A stretch of 64,000 bases of DNA. It comes from Blasia pusilla (lineage: Eukaryota > Marchantiophyta > Marchantiopsida > Blasiales). The stretch covers positions 65,844,001 to 65,908,000 of the forward strand of contig CM114271.1 in NCBI GenBank assembly GCA_050084515.1, in the 5' to 3' direction. The notes below the pieces were generated by a model. That model made no database searches. It worked only from the letters and a program-made list of their open reading frames with translations, and was not told where the DNA came from. A program made the position numbers and the translations under genes. Positions 23,950 through 33,464 of this stretch are shown in pieces (positions within the stretch are counted from its first letter, which is position 1; every line of letters starts with the position of its first letter).

Positions 23950-24863
23950 CTCAAAGAACTAGAGTAGATCAATGGTAGCTTCGATTGTGGATCAGTAGGA
24001 TCTGGTTAGGGCTGATTGTGTACTCAGCCGTGGATGTTCATGGCTTGTGGCCTATGTTGGCGGTGGAAATCTAGTGCATGGTTGGTTGGGAAAGAAGCGC
24101 CTTATTGAGAGCTTTCCAACGCGCTTTAGATCGCCGGAGTTTGTCAAGGGAGTTGGAAGTTATCAAGGATTGAAGATTCTATTTCGTGTTCGACGGTTTT
24201 CTGATGTGGAGAGCTTGGATTGGGTGTGAGGCAGTTTTTGCAGGATAAGTGATTTGAGTGTTGCATAATTGGTCACCTATCTTTGGGCTATTATGCCTAG
24301 AAGACGCTTAACTATGCTAGTGTACACACTGATGTAGCTCATTTGGTGCTATTCGGAGATGTGTTAGGCGCTTTATGCATCTCAGGTTTTTGGTTGATGG
24401 ACCTCTAGCGCATAGTACAGTGTAGCCTCTCCATGCAGATGATATCTTTAGGTGCTGCGAGTCCGACTAGCACGCCATCGACCCGGGGCGGAGTAGCTAT
24501 TGCGTTAGAATTGTGTGGTGGGTTCTGTGGATTCAAGGGGCGCCACGTTTGGTGGATTGTGTTTCCTTGATTTCCATTTGCGATTGAAGGGTTGTCGTTG
24601 GACTTCCTGTGTTTGGATCCCCTCCATCGTTGTTCTTGCTTGCGCGCCCATTGTTAGGGTTGACGCTGATTTCCAGAGTAGTGTTACTCCTGTGTGCTAC
24701 CGGTCGTGAGGTTGGTGTGATGACCAGTAGACCGTGGGAGGCTTCTTGTGGTGATGACAGGTTAGGTTGCCTACACCCATAGCTAGTAGAGCTAGAATAG
24801 TGCAACGACATCGACGTCACTTGGTTACTTAGTGGTGGTAATTTGGTGGTGGTGCGGCATCGG
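23950..24863 (+). other. Leader region of retrotransposon B
   Basis: Untranslated leader between LTR and gag. Direct sequence features are few: no obvious primer-binding site matching initiator tRNA-Met, and no long plus-strand frame. It is shorter than the leader of element A and lacks that element's GC-rich hairpin block. Confidence 0.5.
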
Positions 24864-26216
24864 CGTTCGTCATCACGAAGCTGTCTGGTGGTCTGGTTGG
24901 GGACCGTGGTGCGGACAGTGGTGGTTTTACACGGAGTGGATTGAGGTATGGGCTACCTTTTCCACTTCCGACGGTTGATGAAGAGGAGGACGAGGGTGTT
25001 CCAAGCACTAAGTCTTCTACGTTGTTATCAAGTGTTGCAGCTCCATTGATTTGGGACATGGACGAGATATATGGGGCCACGAAGGGCCCATGACAATACT
25101 CGGGTGCAGTGGGCACCATTGAGTTGGAGGACTTCATGCAGGAGTTTGATACGTGGTGTGATATGCAGATGTTGCGGAACGCCACGTTGTTTACACCCTT
25201 CTTGGCTTGGAAGGGGTTGTTTCAGCACTTGGAGGGACCACCCATGGATGATTACCATGAGTTTAGGAAGGACCATATTGCTGAGATTGAGGCATGGAGA
25301 CAATATTGGTTTCCAGGCTATGTGTCTTTCACCCATGGTGTTATTGGTAGTAGTGTTCCTACTATGCCAGCCAGCCCGACGTTGAGTGGTACGAGTACGA
25401 GCCAGAATGGGGGTACCAGTGGGGGTACTAGTGCCCCACCATCGTTCATCCTGGTTGCAGAGTTCTTCAAGAGGTTGAAGAAGAACTATCAAGGAGTGAA
25501 GACAGAGAAGTTGAGGAGTCTCCAGGAATTTGAGCGAAGGACTGGTGAGAGTCTTCGTGAGGCATACACTCGTATGCGACGCTTGATTTCAGTTACCCAG
25601 GGTGTGACTGAGGCCCAAGCAGTCCAATTTTGGTATGGGATCTTGGATAGAGAGTTGCGCCGCAAGGTACGTGATGCTACTCTTATGAGTGATGATTCAC
25701 CCACATTGACCCATGTGTTTGCTCTATGTGAGAAGATTGAGCTTAACATGGTAGAGGAGAGAGTGGTCACATCCGTATTCAGTAGGGATACAACTACTAC
25801 TTCTCGTGTTCAGAAGTCCACCTCACAGTCTCGTAGTAGTGGTGGTGGTAGTAGTAGTGGGAGTCGTGGGGGGTACACACGACCTCAGTCAGGTCCTAGA
25901 AGGACACTTGCGCAGAGACCATTGCCTTCATTTGCTGCCCGGCAGGGCGATCATGTTGGACATGTGGAGGTGATCATGTTAGGAGGTTTTGTCCCCAAGA
26001 GGATGGGAGACGGACTTTGGAGGATGGGCCTCAGTCGGCCCCAACTCAGTGTGATAATTGTGGGAGACCGGGTCATCCTCGAGAGCGTTGCTTTGATCTT
26101 CATCCAGAGTTGAGATCAGGCCGCGGCCGTGGTGGAGTTGCTCCAAGAGGCCGAGGTGGTAGAGGTGGACCAGTGGTTGGAGAGCCTACAGTGGCTACCC
26201 CTACCACTCGACAGTC
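24864..26216 (+). pseudogene. Gag with two zinc knuckles, retrotransposon B
   Basis: The N-terminal part near 24,864-25,092 (GFTRSGLRYG) parallels element A and ends in a TGA. The main gag frame is open from 25,109 to 26,113 and contains WKGLFQHLEGPPMDDYHEF and RLRKNYQG-like, SLQEFERRTGESLREAYTRM and LCEKIELNM segments, typical of a retrotransposon gag domain. The zinc knuckles CWTCGGDHVRRFC (from 25,954) and CDNCGRPGHPRERC (about 26,050-26,091) lie one frame over, so a frame change occurs near 25,945. They are followed by a GRGRGG-rich RNA-binding-like stretch. A real start codon is not certain because the in-frame codon at 25,109 is GTG. Confidence 0.75.
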
Positions 26217-27480
26217 GACTATGGTGCCGAGATTGAGCTTGATTGGAGCGAGTTGGCTACTATGGCTGGTATCCAACATAGAGCAGGTTCGGGAGCAGGC
26301 GCTTCCACCTCTTATGGAGGGGATGATCTCTCTTATATGGCAAGTGCAACACATGTTGAGGCATGAGCTGCAGTTACGAGAGGAGCCACTCGAGCGTCAG
26401 AGCCACGTGGTGCCACTGTGGAGTTGGACCCACAGAGGGGTGAGGTTAGGAGGCAGGCTAGGCTTCCCCAATCATTCTTGTTGTCTGAGGTGCTTAGGAC
26501 TCCATCCATGGTTCCTACGCAGCCTATTGAGCCTACAGTGGGGATTGAGGCATCTACATCGCGTGTAGTAGACACGGATGCAGCATCCAGTGTAGTATTG
26601 CGGATGGCAACTTCAGTGTTGGGATCCCCATTATTTTTGGCCACGGAGGTGATGGCTTTAGGAGTTGACTTAGCTCCTGTATTTCAGCTAGCAGCCACGT
26701 TGTGTGAATGTGGGGGTGTTGTGGTGGAGTGACTCTCTATGTCACGTGTAGCATTGAGTACCAGTGCTACTTGGCAGTCAGCAACGGCGAAGATGGATGC
26801 ATTACCAGCCCGGCCAGCCATTGATCGTGAGAGGCTTACACCTGGTGTATGTATGTTGGACAACCGGAGTGGGATATTCCGATTAGTGAGTCCTACAGGA
26901 CAGGTGTATAGACCAGATAGAGTCTTGTTAGACTCTGGTGCCCAACCTTTGATGTTGGGAAAGGCGGCATGTATTGGTTTGGGTATTCGGAGGTCAGAGC
27001 TTGAGCCTTGCCCATTCTAGATTCAAACATCACTTGGAGGAGCCAATGATAGGTCTCAATTCATGACACGGGAGAATTTTTCTGTACAATTCAGACCAGA
27101 TCATGCGACTGATAGCTCCCGGTTGAGAGTACGTGCAGTGGTCACATCAGCCGAGTCGTATGATGTACTAGTTGGAGGAGCAGTATTGTACCCGATGGGT
27201 TTTGAGATGGACTATTGGAATGAGACAGTGTCTTATAGACCTGGTTGGCAGTCCGGGGATGGACATATGAGCCAGGTTCCTGTGAGATTTATTTATGGGG
27301 CTCGACCAAGAGGGTCTTCCCCAACGGTGTTAGCATCTGTGGCTGGTTTTTGTGGAGTAGTCACTTGGCCAGGAGACTTTTTGGAGGGTAACCTTTTTGC
27401 TATGGATTCTCCTATGCATGAGGAGGTGGAGGAGGTCCCTAGTTTTGCAGCAGTGGTATCCTCATCGTTGCATGTGCCAC
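26217..27480 (+). pseudogene. Aspartic protease of retrotransposon B
   Basis: Frame beginning near 26,217 (DYGAEIELDWSELATM) runs through the retropepsin active site LLDSGAQPLMLGK, with the catalytic Asp codon at 26931-26933, to ESYDVLVGGAVLYPMGF near 27,150-27,200. Internal stops are TGA at about 26,367, TGA at 26730-26732 and TAG at 27018-27020. The linker after the protease runs to about 27,480, where the reading frame changes to that of the methyltransferase. Protease would release the fused methyltransferase from the polyprotein if it cuts at this linker, which is inference. Confidence 0.8.
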
Positions 27481-27481
27481 T

Positions 27482-28640
27482 TTGGAGTTTAGGCGGCAAG
27501 AGGCTGATCGCCTGGTGCAGGAGGCTTGGTGTGAGGCTGTTATGCCTCACGAGGAAGAGGAGGCCCCACGGCGGACTCCTACTTCTAGTCTAGTTGGGTT
27601 ATCCCCTTTGGATACTACACCTATTGTATGGCAGTATCCGCCAGAGGGCATTTGTGTGTTAGATCTCTTTGGTGGGATTAGCACTGGTTTGGATGCAGTG
27701 TTGCAGACCGGTATTCATGTGCGGAGATATGTGTATGTGGAGCGAGATGAGATGGCCCAGAGAGTCTCATCCTGACATATCGGTCAGTTGATATGGAGAT
27801 ATCTTGAGTTGTTTCCGCCATCAGCTATTCATGGGTACCAGCGTGCTTTGCCGTCACACATTGCATTGTTGGGGGCGCAAGACGTTGAGAGGGTTGGTGC
27901 TGTGGATTTGGTGATTGCTCGATGGCCATGTCAAGGTCATACACATGTTGGTCGTGGTGAGGGATTACACGACCCTAGGTCTCAATTATTTTGGGAGATG
28001 TTACGGGTGTTACGACATCTTTAGGTTCATCAGGCACGTGCTCCAGCTTACATTCTGGAGAATATTCCATTGTTGGGTGACACTCGGACCCGGATGATGG
28101 CAAGTGTTCATGAGGTGCGGTCTTGGATTGGACGAGCGGTGTCGTTGGATGCAGCGCGAGTTGGCTCGCGTGCACATTGTCCATGCTTGTGGTGGACAAA
28201 CTTGTTGCCTAGGGAGGTTCTACGTCGAGCATATGATGCGGTCTGTGGGATCCTTGCCTTACAAAGTGGATAGTATCTTGAATCTTGGCGACTTTCTCAG
28301 GTGGTGAGGGTTATTGATCGGTCATCCATGGCAGTGGTGAACCGTGTGGGCCAGCCTAGGATGGCACTACCCACATTTGGGAGTTTTTCCTCGTCACATG
28401 CCTACAGGGAAGGTGGTCCTGGGCTTGTATGGGATTCTCATGTGCGACAGTTGGTGGAGCCTAACGCTGATATGAGAGAGCGTGCGATGGGATTTGCTAC
28501 TGGTGTGACAGTGGTTGCTTCCATTTTTTAGGCTTCACGACGTCATGTGTTGGGTCAGGCCATGGACTTGAATTGTTTGACTTGGATTTTGAGTCTTGGT
28601 ATGGCTAAGCAGCGTCGACTTTGGACTATGTCAATGGGTC
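27482..28640 (+). pseudogene. DNMT3-like cytosine-5 DNA methyltransferase domain in retrotransposon B
   Basis: Motifs in canonical order: VLDLFGGISTGL (motif I, SAM binding, 27656 onward), DLVIARWPCQGH (motif IV, catalytic Cys codon 27929-27931), SQLFWEMLRVL, AYILENIP (motif VI, Glu-Asn codons 28058-28063), RAHCPCLWWTNL (motif VIII region), ERAMGFATG and SRRHVLGQAMDLN. The spacing and end match animal-type DNMT3 rather than DNMT1, CMT or the rearranged DRM enzymes. In-frame stops: TGA 27773-27775 (CGA in A), TAG at 28022, 28271 and 28529. The two motif VIII Arg codons have become TGT and TGC, which are CG-context C-to-T changes. This copy is thus inactive, but the domain is complete in layout. 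It lies between protease and RT with no stop-and-restart signal. Confidence 0.9.
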
Positions 28641-28846
28641 TTCCACCCCTTGTGATGAGCTCGATGGCTACCGGGACGGTAGAGGCATCGGCTAGGGGCG
28701 AGGAGAGTAGTATTTTGCATCCTTGGAGTAAATGGGATGTAATGGCTGGGCATGTGGAGTTGGTTGCTCATGCTGGTGGAGGAGTTATTTGCTCAGATGA
28801 TGGTGTAGCTAAGGGTGTACCATCTTGTGAGGGAATTGCATAGTAG

Positions 28847-30330
28847 CCAATGGCGTCGTCCTCTCCCCCTAGTGTGCCAGTGGAGGAGACTTGGGAGCCA
28901 TTACTTGGGCCCAAGCTTACGGGAGGTAAGAAACGACGCTTGACACAGTTCCTACGTGCTTATAGGAGTTGTTTTGCCTTTAGCATGAAGGAGTTGGGTG
29001 CTTTGGTTGGACCCGGTATACGGATTGATTTAGCTAGTGATATGCCAATCTTTTGTCGTCCCTACCAATATAGTGATATGGAGAGGGACCTAATTCAGAG
29101 TAGGACGTTGGACCTTTTGGAGATTGGATTAGTGGAATTGTCGCATGGAGAGTATGCATAAGCCACTGTCATGCTTGCTAAAAAGGATATGCATGGCAAC
29201 TACATGGATAGGCGGATGTGTGGAGATTACCGTCATATCAATCTGCAAACCAAGGCTGATAGGTATGCCATGCCTACACCTGAGGAGATCTTTGATGCAG
29301 TGGGACAGGCAAAGATTTTCAGTACTTTGGATCTTCGCGCAGGATACCATCACTTGCCGATTCGGAAGAGTGACAAGGCCAAGACAACATTTTGGGATGT
29401 CAACTCTCATGGCAAGGATTGTTTGTACTAGTGGAAATTCTTACCCTTTGGGTTGAAGAATGCACCTGCCGAGTTTTAGAGAGTGATGGACAGGATCCTA
29501 GCAGGGTTGGATTTTTTTCGGTGTTACATTGATGATATCTTGGTGTTCAGTAACATGGTGGAGGATCATCAGATACATTTGCAGATTGTGTTTGAGTGGT
29601 TGAAAGCTTATGGTCTACGTTTGCATCCAGGAAAGTGTAATTTCTTCCATGAGGATGTTGAGTACTTGGGTCATGTGATCTATCCAGGTGGTTTGGGAGT
29701 TCAGCAAGCAAAGGTGGAGGCTATTGCACTTATTCCGCGTCCGGTAGATGTGAGTAGAGTTCGGGCATTCATGGGATTGGCGAACTACTATCGGAGATAT
29801 GTGAAGGGATTTAGTACTATGGCAAAGCTTTTGAACCAATTGCTGAAATCAGATCAAAAGTGGCACTGGGGAGATGATCAAGAAAGAGCTTTTGTGGAGC
29901 TCAAGGCCCAGTTGGTGGCGGCGCCTATCTTGTGGAGACCTATCAGAGGTCGCCCATTTCAGTTACACACTGATTGGAGTAGGTTGGGACTTGGAGTGGT
30001 GTTGACACAACATGATGATGAGCACATCGAGTTTGTGATGGCCTATGCAAGTCGTTCGAATAATGCAGCGGAGTCGCGCTATAGTTCATATGAGGGAGAG
30101 TGCTTGGCAGTAGTGTGGGCTGTGGCACACTTTAGGTGTTACTTGTTTGGCACATAGTTTACCCTTGTTTCTGATTACTAGCCGCTCAAGTGGTTGATGG
30201 AGTCTGACAAGCTTATAGAGAAGCTTGTAGGATGGGCTCTTATCTTACAGGGGTATGACTTCCATGTGGTACATAGACTTGGAGTTGCCAACCTTGATGT
30301 TGATGGGTTGAGTAGGAACCCATGTACTAG
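28847..30330 (+). pseudogene. Reverse transcriptase and RNase H of retrotransposon B
   Basis: Same frame as the methyltransferase. RT landmarks: RRMCGDYRHINLQT, then FLPFGLKNAPAEF and CYIDDILVF with YIDD codons at 29525-29536. RNase H: QLHTDWSRLGLG, SSYEGECLAVVWAVAHF and PLKWLMESDKL, ending near DVDGLSRNPC. In-frame stops: TAA 29159-29161, TAG 29429-29431 (between LY and WKFLPFG), TAG 29477-29479 (between NAPAEF and RVMDR), TAG 30155-30157 and TAG 30179-30181 (element A has CAA, Gln, here). The family consensus at the 29477 site is Gln. The domain is otherwise full length. Confidence 0.9.
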
Positions 30331-31799
30331 CCAAGAGGATGCAACTTGGGTTAGATGGCATGGCGAGGTTGATGAGGAGATGGTGCCACGTTGGTTAGGG
30401 GTGGACTCTAGTATGGAGGACCACATGACATCTTACTCTAGTCAGAGGGTAGATGGCCAACCTTCAGATCCTAAGGTTGGAGATGGTGGTACGGATCAGC
30501 GTGATATTCATGATGATGCATTGGTGTTGGAGTTCCTACGGACCAGTAGGGTGCCAGGCATAGTGAGTGCCAAGGAGCGAGACCGTGTTCTTCAACGTGC
30601 TAAGAGGTATCGATTGGAGGGAACACATATTCTCCATGTGTGGGAGGATGGTAGAGGACAAGTAGTGTCGCATTTGGCTCAGAGAGAGCGCATTGTGCGA
30701 CATGCCCATGAGGAGTTGGGACATTTTGGGGTAAAGCGTACGTATAGCTTATTCCTTGGTCAGTATTGGTGGTGTGGCATGCATACTCAGGTGCAGCAGT
30801 TGGTGTCACGTTGTATGGTTTGTGACCGGGTGAGGGCATCATTCAATGCCCCTACACCACAGTTACACCCCTTGCCTATTATGGGGTTGGGTTCCCGTTG
30901 GAGTGTGGACTTTGCGGGACCCTTACCGTTGACTGTACGACATCATCGATATGTGTTGGTGATGGTGTAGCACTTCTCCAAGTGGATTGAGTTGGTGGCA
31001 TATCCTGACAAGGCAAGTGAGGGAACGGCGTATGCGTTTCTTGATAGAGTTCTTAGTCATTTTGGTGCACGAGCTGAAGTGCTGACCGACCAGGGTATAG
31101 AGTTTCAGGGTGAGTTTGAGGTCTTGTGTGACAAGGCGTTGATTGATCATCGGACCACGTCTCGAGATCATCCAGAGGCGGAAGGTTTGACTGAGCGTGT
31201 GGTTCAGACGGTGAAGAGGGCATTGCGCAAGTATGGCCTACAGAAGGGGCATCTTGGAGAATGGGATATTCAGTTGCCATGGTTAGCCATGGGGTATAGG
31301 TTAAGTCGCCAAGCATCCTTGGCTTCCTTCTCACCTTATTTTCTGTTATACGGTCGAGATCCAGACTTGCCAACATCAATTCATCGGGAGTCTAGTGAGG
31401 TGGTGAACCTTGATGACCCAGAGATGTGGATGAGAGTGTGTTCTCAACGGGTAGAGCTCTTTCGGAGAGTTATGCCAACAGCCTTTGAGAATCTTGCCAT
31501 TGCTCAACACAGGGATACGTTGCGGTATGCAACCATTCGGGGTGGAGGTTATCGACCATCGATTCGTAGGTTCCATGTGGGGAACTATGTCTATTTGCAG
31601 GAGATTGCACCGACAACGTTGGATGTGACGGCAAGCCGCACTATTTTACGAGTGCGCGAGGTGTTAGCTTCTGGAGTTCTCATGTTGGAGGGTCGTGATG
31701 GAGTTGTTTTGAAGGACCATGTGTGTAATTGTGCGCCATGTCATCTTCCAAATGTGGATGGTACTGTTGACCCAAGCTTAGCCATGATACGTGCTAGCT
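30331..31799 (+). pseudogene. Integrase of retrotransposon B
   Basis: The frame continues from RNase H through a linker into the HHCC zinc-binding part (HAHEELGHFG near 30,700 and CMVCDRVRA near 30,815). The catalytic core has WSVDFAGPLPL, LTDQGIEF and DHPEAEGLTERV, giving the D,D-35-E arrangement. One TAG at 30968-30970 interrupts VMVxHFSKW, where element A has AAG. The C-terminal segment YVYLQEIAPTTLDV and DHVCNCAPCHLPNVDGTVDP leads directly into the PHD finger. Confidence 0.88.
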
Positions 31800-31945
31800 T
31801 GAGGTGCATGTTATGTGGGTCTGCTGGTAACGCAGCCCGTATATTGGTGTGTGATTGGTGTTTTAGGGGTTGGCACATGATGTGTTTGACTCCACGTATG
31901 GATGTTGTTCCTACTAGAAGGTGGGTTTGTCCTCGATGTACTTAG
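31800..31945 (+). pseudogene. C-terminal PHD finger fused to integrase B
   Basis: The last 48 or so residues read CMLCG, then LVCDWCFRGWHMMCL, then RRWVCPRCT and a TAG stop. The spacing C-x2-C, C-x2-C, then W-H-x2-C and C-x2-C is the C4-H-C3 pattern of PHD zinc fingers, including the Trp two residues before the last Cys pair. PHD fingers commonly read histone H3 tails. All zinc ligands are intact here. The matching end of element A shows that the domain belongs to the family and is not a chance fusion. It could guide integration to a chromatin state (inference). Confidence 0.88.
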
Positions 31946-32108
31946 GAGAGGTAGATGACTTGATCTTTGCATGATATGGATTACAGATGTGCGACTAACG
32001 ATGGGGCAACCTAGCACCCGGCCTTCTGATTCGTGCACCCAAGAAGGTGTATAGCATGTAGTAGATGTATAGGGCTACTGGGAGTTAGAGGACCTAACCG
32101 CCTTGATT

Positions 32109-32120
32109 AGGGGGGGGCGA
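32109..32120 (+). other. Polypurine tract of retrotransposon B
   Basis: 'aggggggggcga' directly precedes the 108-bp flanking repeat and the 3' LTR, equivalent to the tract of element A. Confidence 0.65.
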
Positions 32121-32228
32121 GTTGTGGTACACTTGTGTTTGTGGATGCTCTCCTCTATGTTATGTATGTATGTGAGTATGGTATGTCAGCGATGTATGTT
32201 GTATGGCGATGTGGATTCGCACGACAAC
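32121..32228 (+). repeat. 108-bp repeat on the left side of the 3' LTR of B
   Basis: Begins 'gttgtggtacacttgtg' and ends 'ttcgcacgacaac'. A second copy of identical length, with only about six differences by eye, abuts the other side of the LTR at 32596-32703. Confidence 0.92.
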
Positions 32229-32595
32229 TGTCATGACCATACGGATTATGTCGTAGATTATAGTGTGCTAGTAGAGGCCATACCTTATGTAGGGCCATAG
32301 GGTCTAGGTAGAGATGCGGTTTCATACATAGGGTTGGGGGTTACTCAGTTGAGGGTGAATTTTCCAGTAGGGCCCGCTCTTAGGTTGGAGGATATAGTGT
32401 GGAGTGCACTTAAGGAATAGTTAGTTCTTTGAGTTGAGCCTGTTGCGTTGGGAGTTAGCCTTGGTAGTGAGTAGAGCTCTTGGCTATGGTGGTTCCCGTA
32501 AGCTTTGACCTGGATTCTCCCATCGTGGAGTGGTTTGACTCGATTGTATGTGATTCTATACATGTTTTATGATAGTAGGACTTTCACGGATTTCA
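32229..32595 (+). repeat. 3' LTR of retrotransposon B
   Basis: Starts TGTCATGACCATACGG and ends GGATTTCA. It matches 23542-23949 with scattered substitutions but lacks the roughly 41-50 bp internal duplication of the 5' copy. Confidence 0.88.
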
Positions 32596-32703
32596 GTTGT
32601 GGTACACTTGTGTTTGTGAATGCTCTCGTCTATGTTATGTATGTATGTGAGTATGGTATATCAGCGATGTATGTTGTATGACGATGTGGATTCGCACGAC
32701 ATC
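32596..32703 (+). repeat. 108-bp repeat on the right side of the 3' LTR of B
   Basis: Direct repeat of 32121-32228, ending 'ttcgcacgacatc'. Beyond it the sequence is unrelated AT-rich DNA, so this may be the true outer edge of the element. Confidence 0.92.
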
Positions 32704-33083
32704 TACAACAAACCATGGATCCGGTATTTATGTACTTTTCAGGTTTTTTTCACCTAAGTATCCTCTTGTCTTGTCTTGTTTGGTTGAGTTAATGTAACTA
32801 GGAGTTATATATCAACCCATGATTTTCAGATATAAGCATTCGGGATGCTATAACCTAAAGGATCACTTGAAATTTAATGCCCTTTTCATTCTTATCATCT
32901 GAAGTGAGGTGCTCGTGCTCGTACTCAATCATTAGCTCTCCTCAACCATAAAACGAAAGAAAGACATACTTTAGGGTGGCACCAAGAAAAAATAATTGGA
33001 ACTGGAATGGGGAGGAGGTCCGAATCGAGAGGGGGTTCCTAATAATAATATAGATTTCCTTAAAAATTTGTGTGAAAGCATAA

Positions 33084-33335
33084 ATATTAATCACAGGTCA
33101 AAGGACACTAAACAAAGAATTTGAGTGGAGTTTCGAGATTGCGGGACTCATTGTGATGCCGCTAGAAAAGTTTACATTTAATGAGGAGCTGCCCAAGAGA
33201 GGACGAGTAGAGACTAACGCATTGAACAAGCGGGTGTACATGAAGAAAGGTTTATGGTACAGTATATTCATATTCAACATGTACCCTCTTAAGAACCACC
33301 TACTGGTGCAACCGGAAATCGTGGTTTCCAGATGA
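33084..33335 (+). pseudogene. Unrecognised protein fragment
   Basis: An open stretch after a TAA at 33081-33083 gives about 83 residues with normal-looking composition: FEWSFEIAGLIVMPLEKF, then KRVYMKKGLWYSIFIFNMYP, ending VVSR before TGA. It has the look of a real coding fragment rather than random AT-rich translation. I do not recognise the family; a decayed mobile-element gene is plausible. No start codon or splice sites can be assigned with confidence. Confidence 0.35.
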
Positions 33336-33421
33336 AGACAAAGTTCCTCTTGAAGTTCATTCTTATCCTTTTAAGTTGAGGGTGAATAATTATGTCAAAA
33401 TAGAGGAGAAAAGGATCAAGA

Positions 33422-33464
33422 GTCTTTTAATGGTGAGATATGTATTATCTCACCATTAAAAGAC
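33422..33464. repeat. Perfect hairpin with 19-bp arms
   Basis: Arms 'gtcttttaatggtgagata' and its exact reverse complement flank a 5-base loop (TGTAT). It lies in AT-rich non-coding DNA. It may be a relic of a small inverted-repeat element or a transcript hairpin. Confidence 0.95.

Larger units (their letters stand above)
23542..32703 (+). mobile_element. Ty3/gypsy-type retrotransposon B with DNA methyltransferase and PHD domains
   Basis: The better preserved of the two elements. Order: 5' LTR 23542-23949, leader, gag with two zinc knuckles, protease, DNMT3-like methyltransferase, RT, RNase H, integrase, PHD finger, polypurine tract, 3' LTR 32229-32595. From about 27,482 to 31,945 one reading frame continues without any insertion or deletion, interrupted by ten TAG, one TGA and one TAA. 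Upstream there are three frame changes (near 25,945, about 26,130-26,217 and about 27,480), any of which could be indels or, in principle, recoding sites. LTR identity is roughly 95% by eye, so the insertion is not recent. No clear target duplication was found because the outer ends carry the flanking-repeat structure described below. Confidence 0.88.

Noticed and set aside
27482-31945. Reassignment of TAG to Gln in the nuclear code
   Set aside because: AK6 is fully open without it and ends at TGA, and CAG remains frequent at Gln sites in the same elements. Kept only as a minor alternative to methylation-driven decay.
32229-32595. Solo LTR inserted in a 108-bp target duplication
   Set aside because: LTR elements duplicate about 4-6 bp, not 108 bp, and the same layout occurs at the end of element A next to its own coding region.
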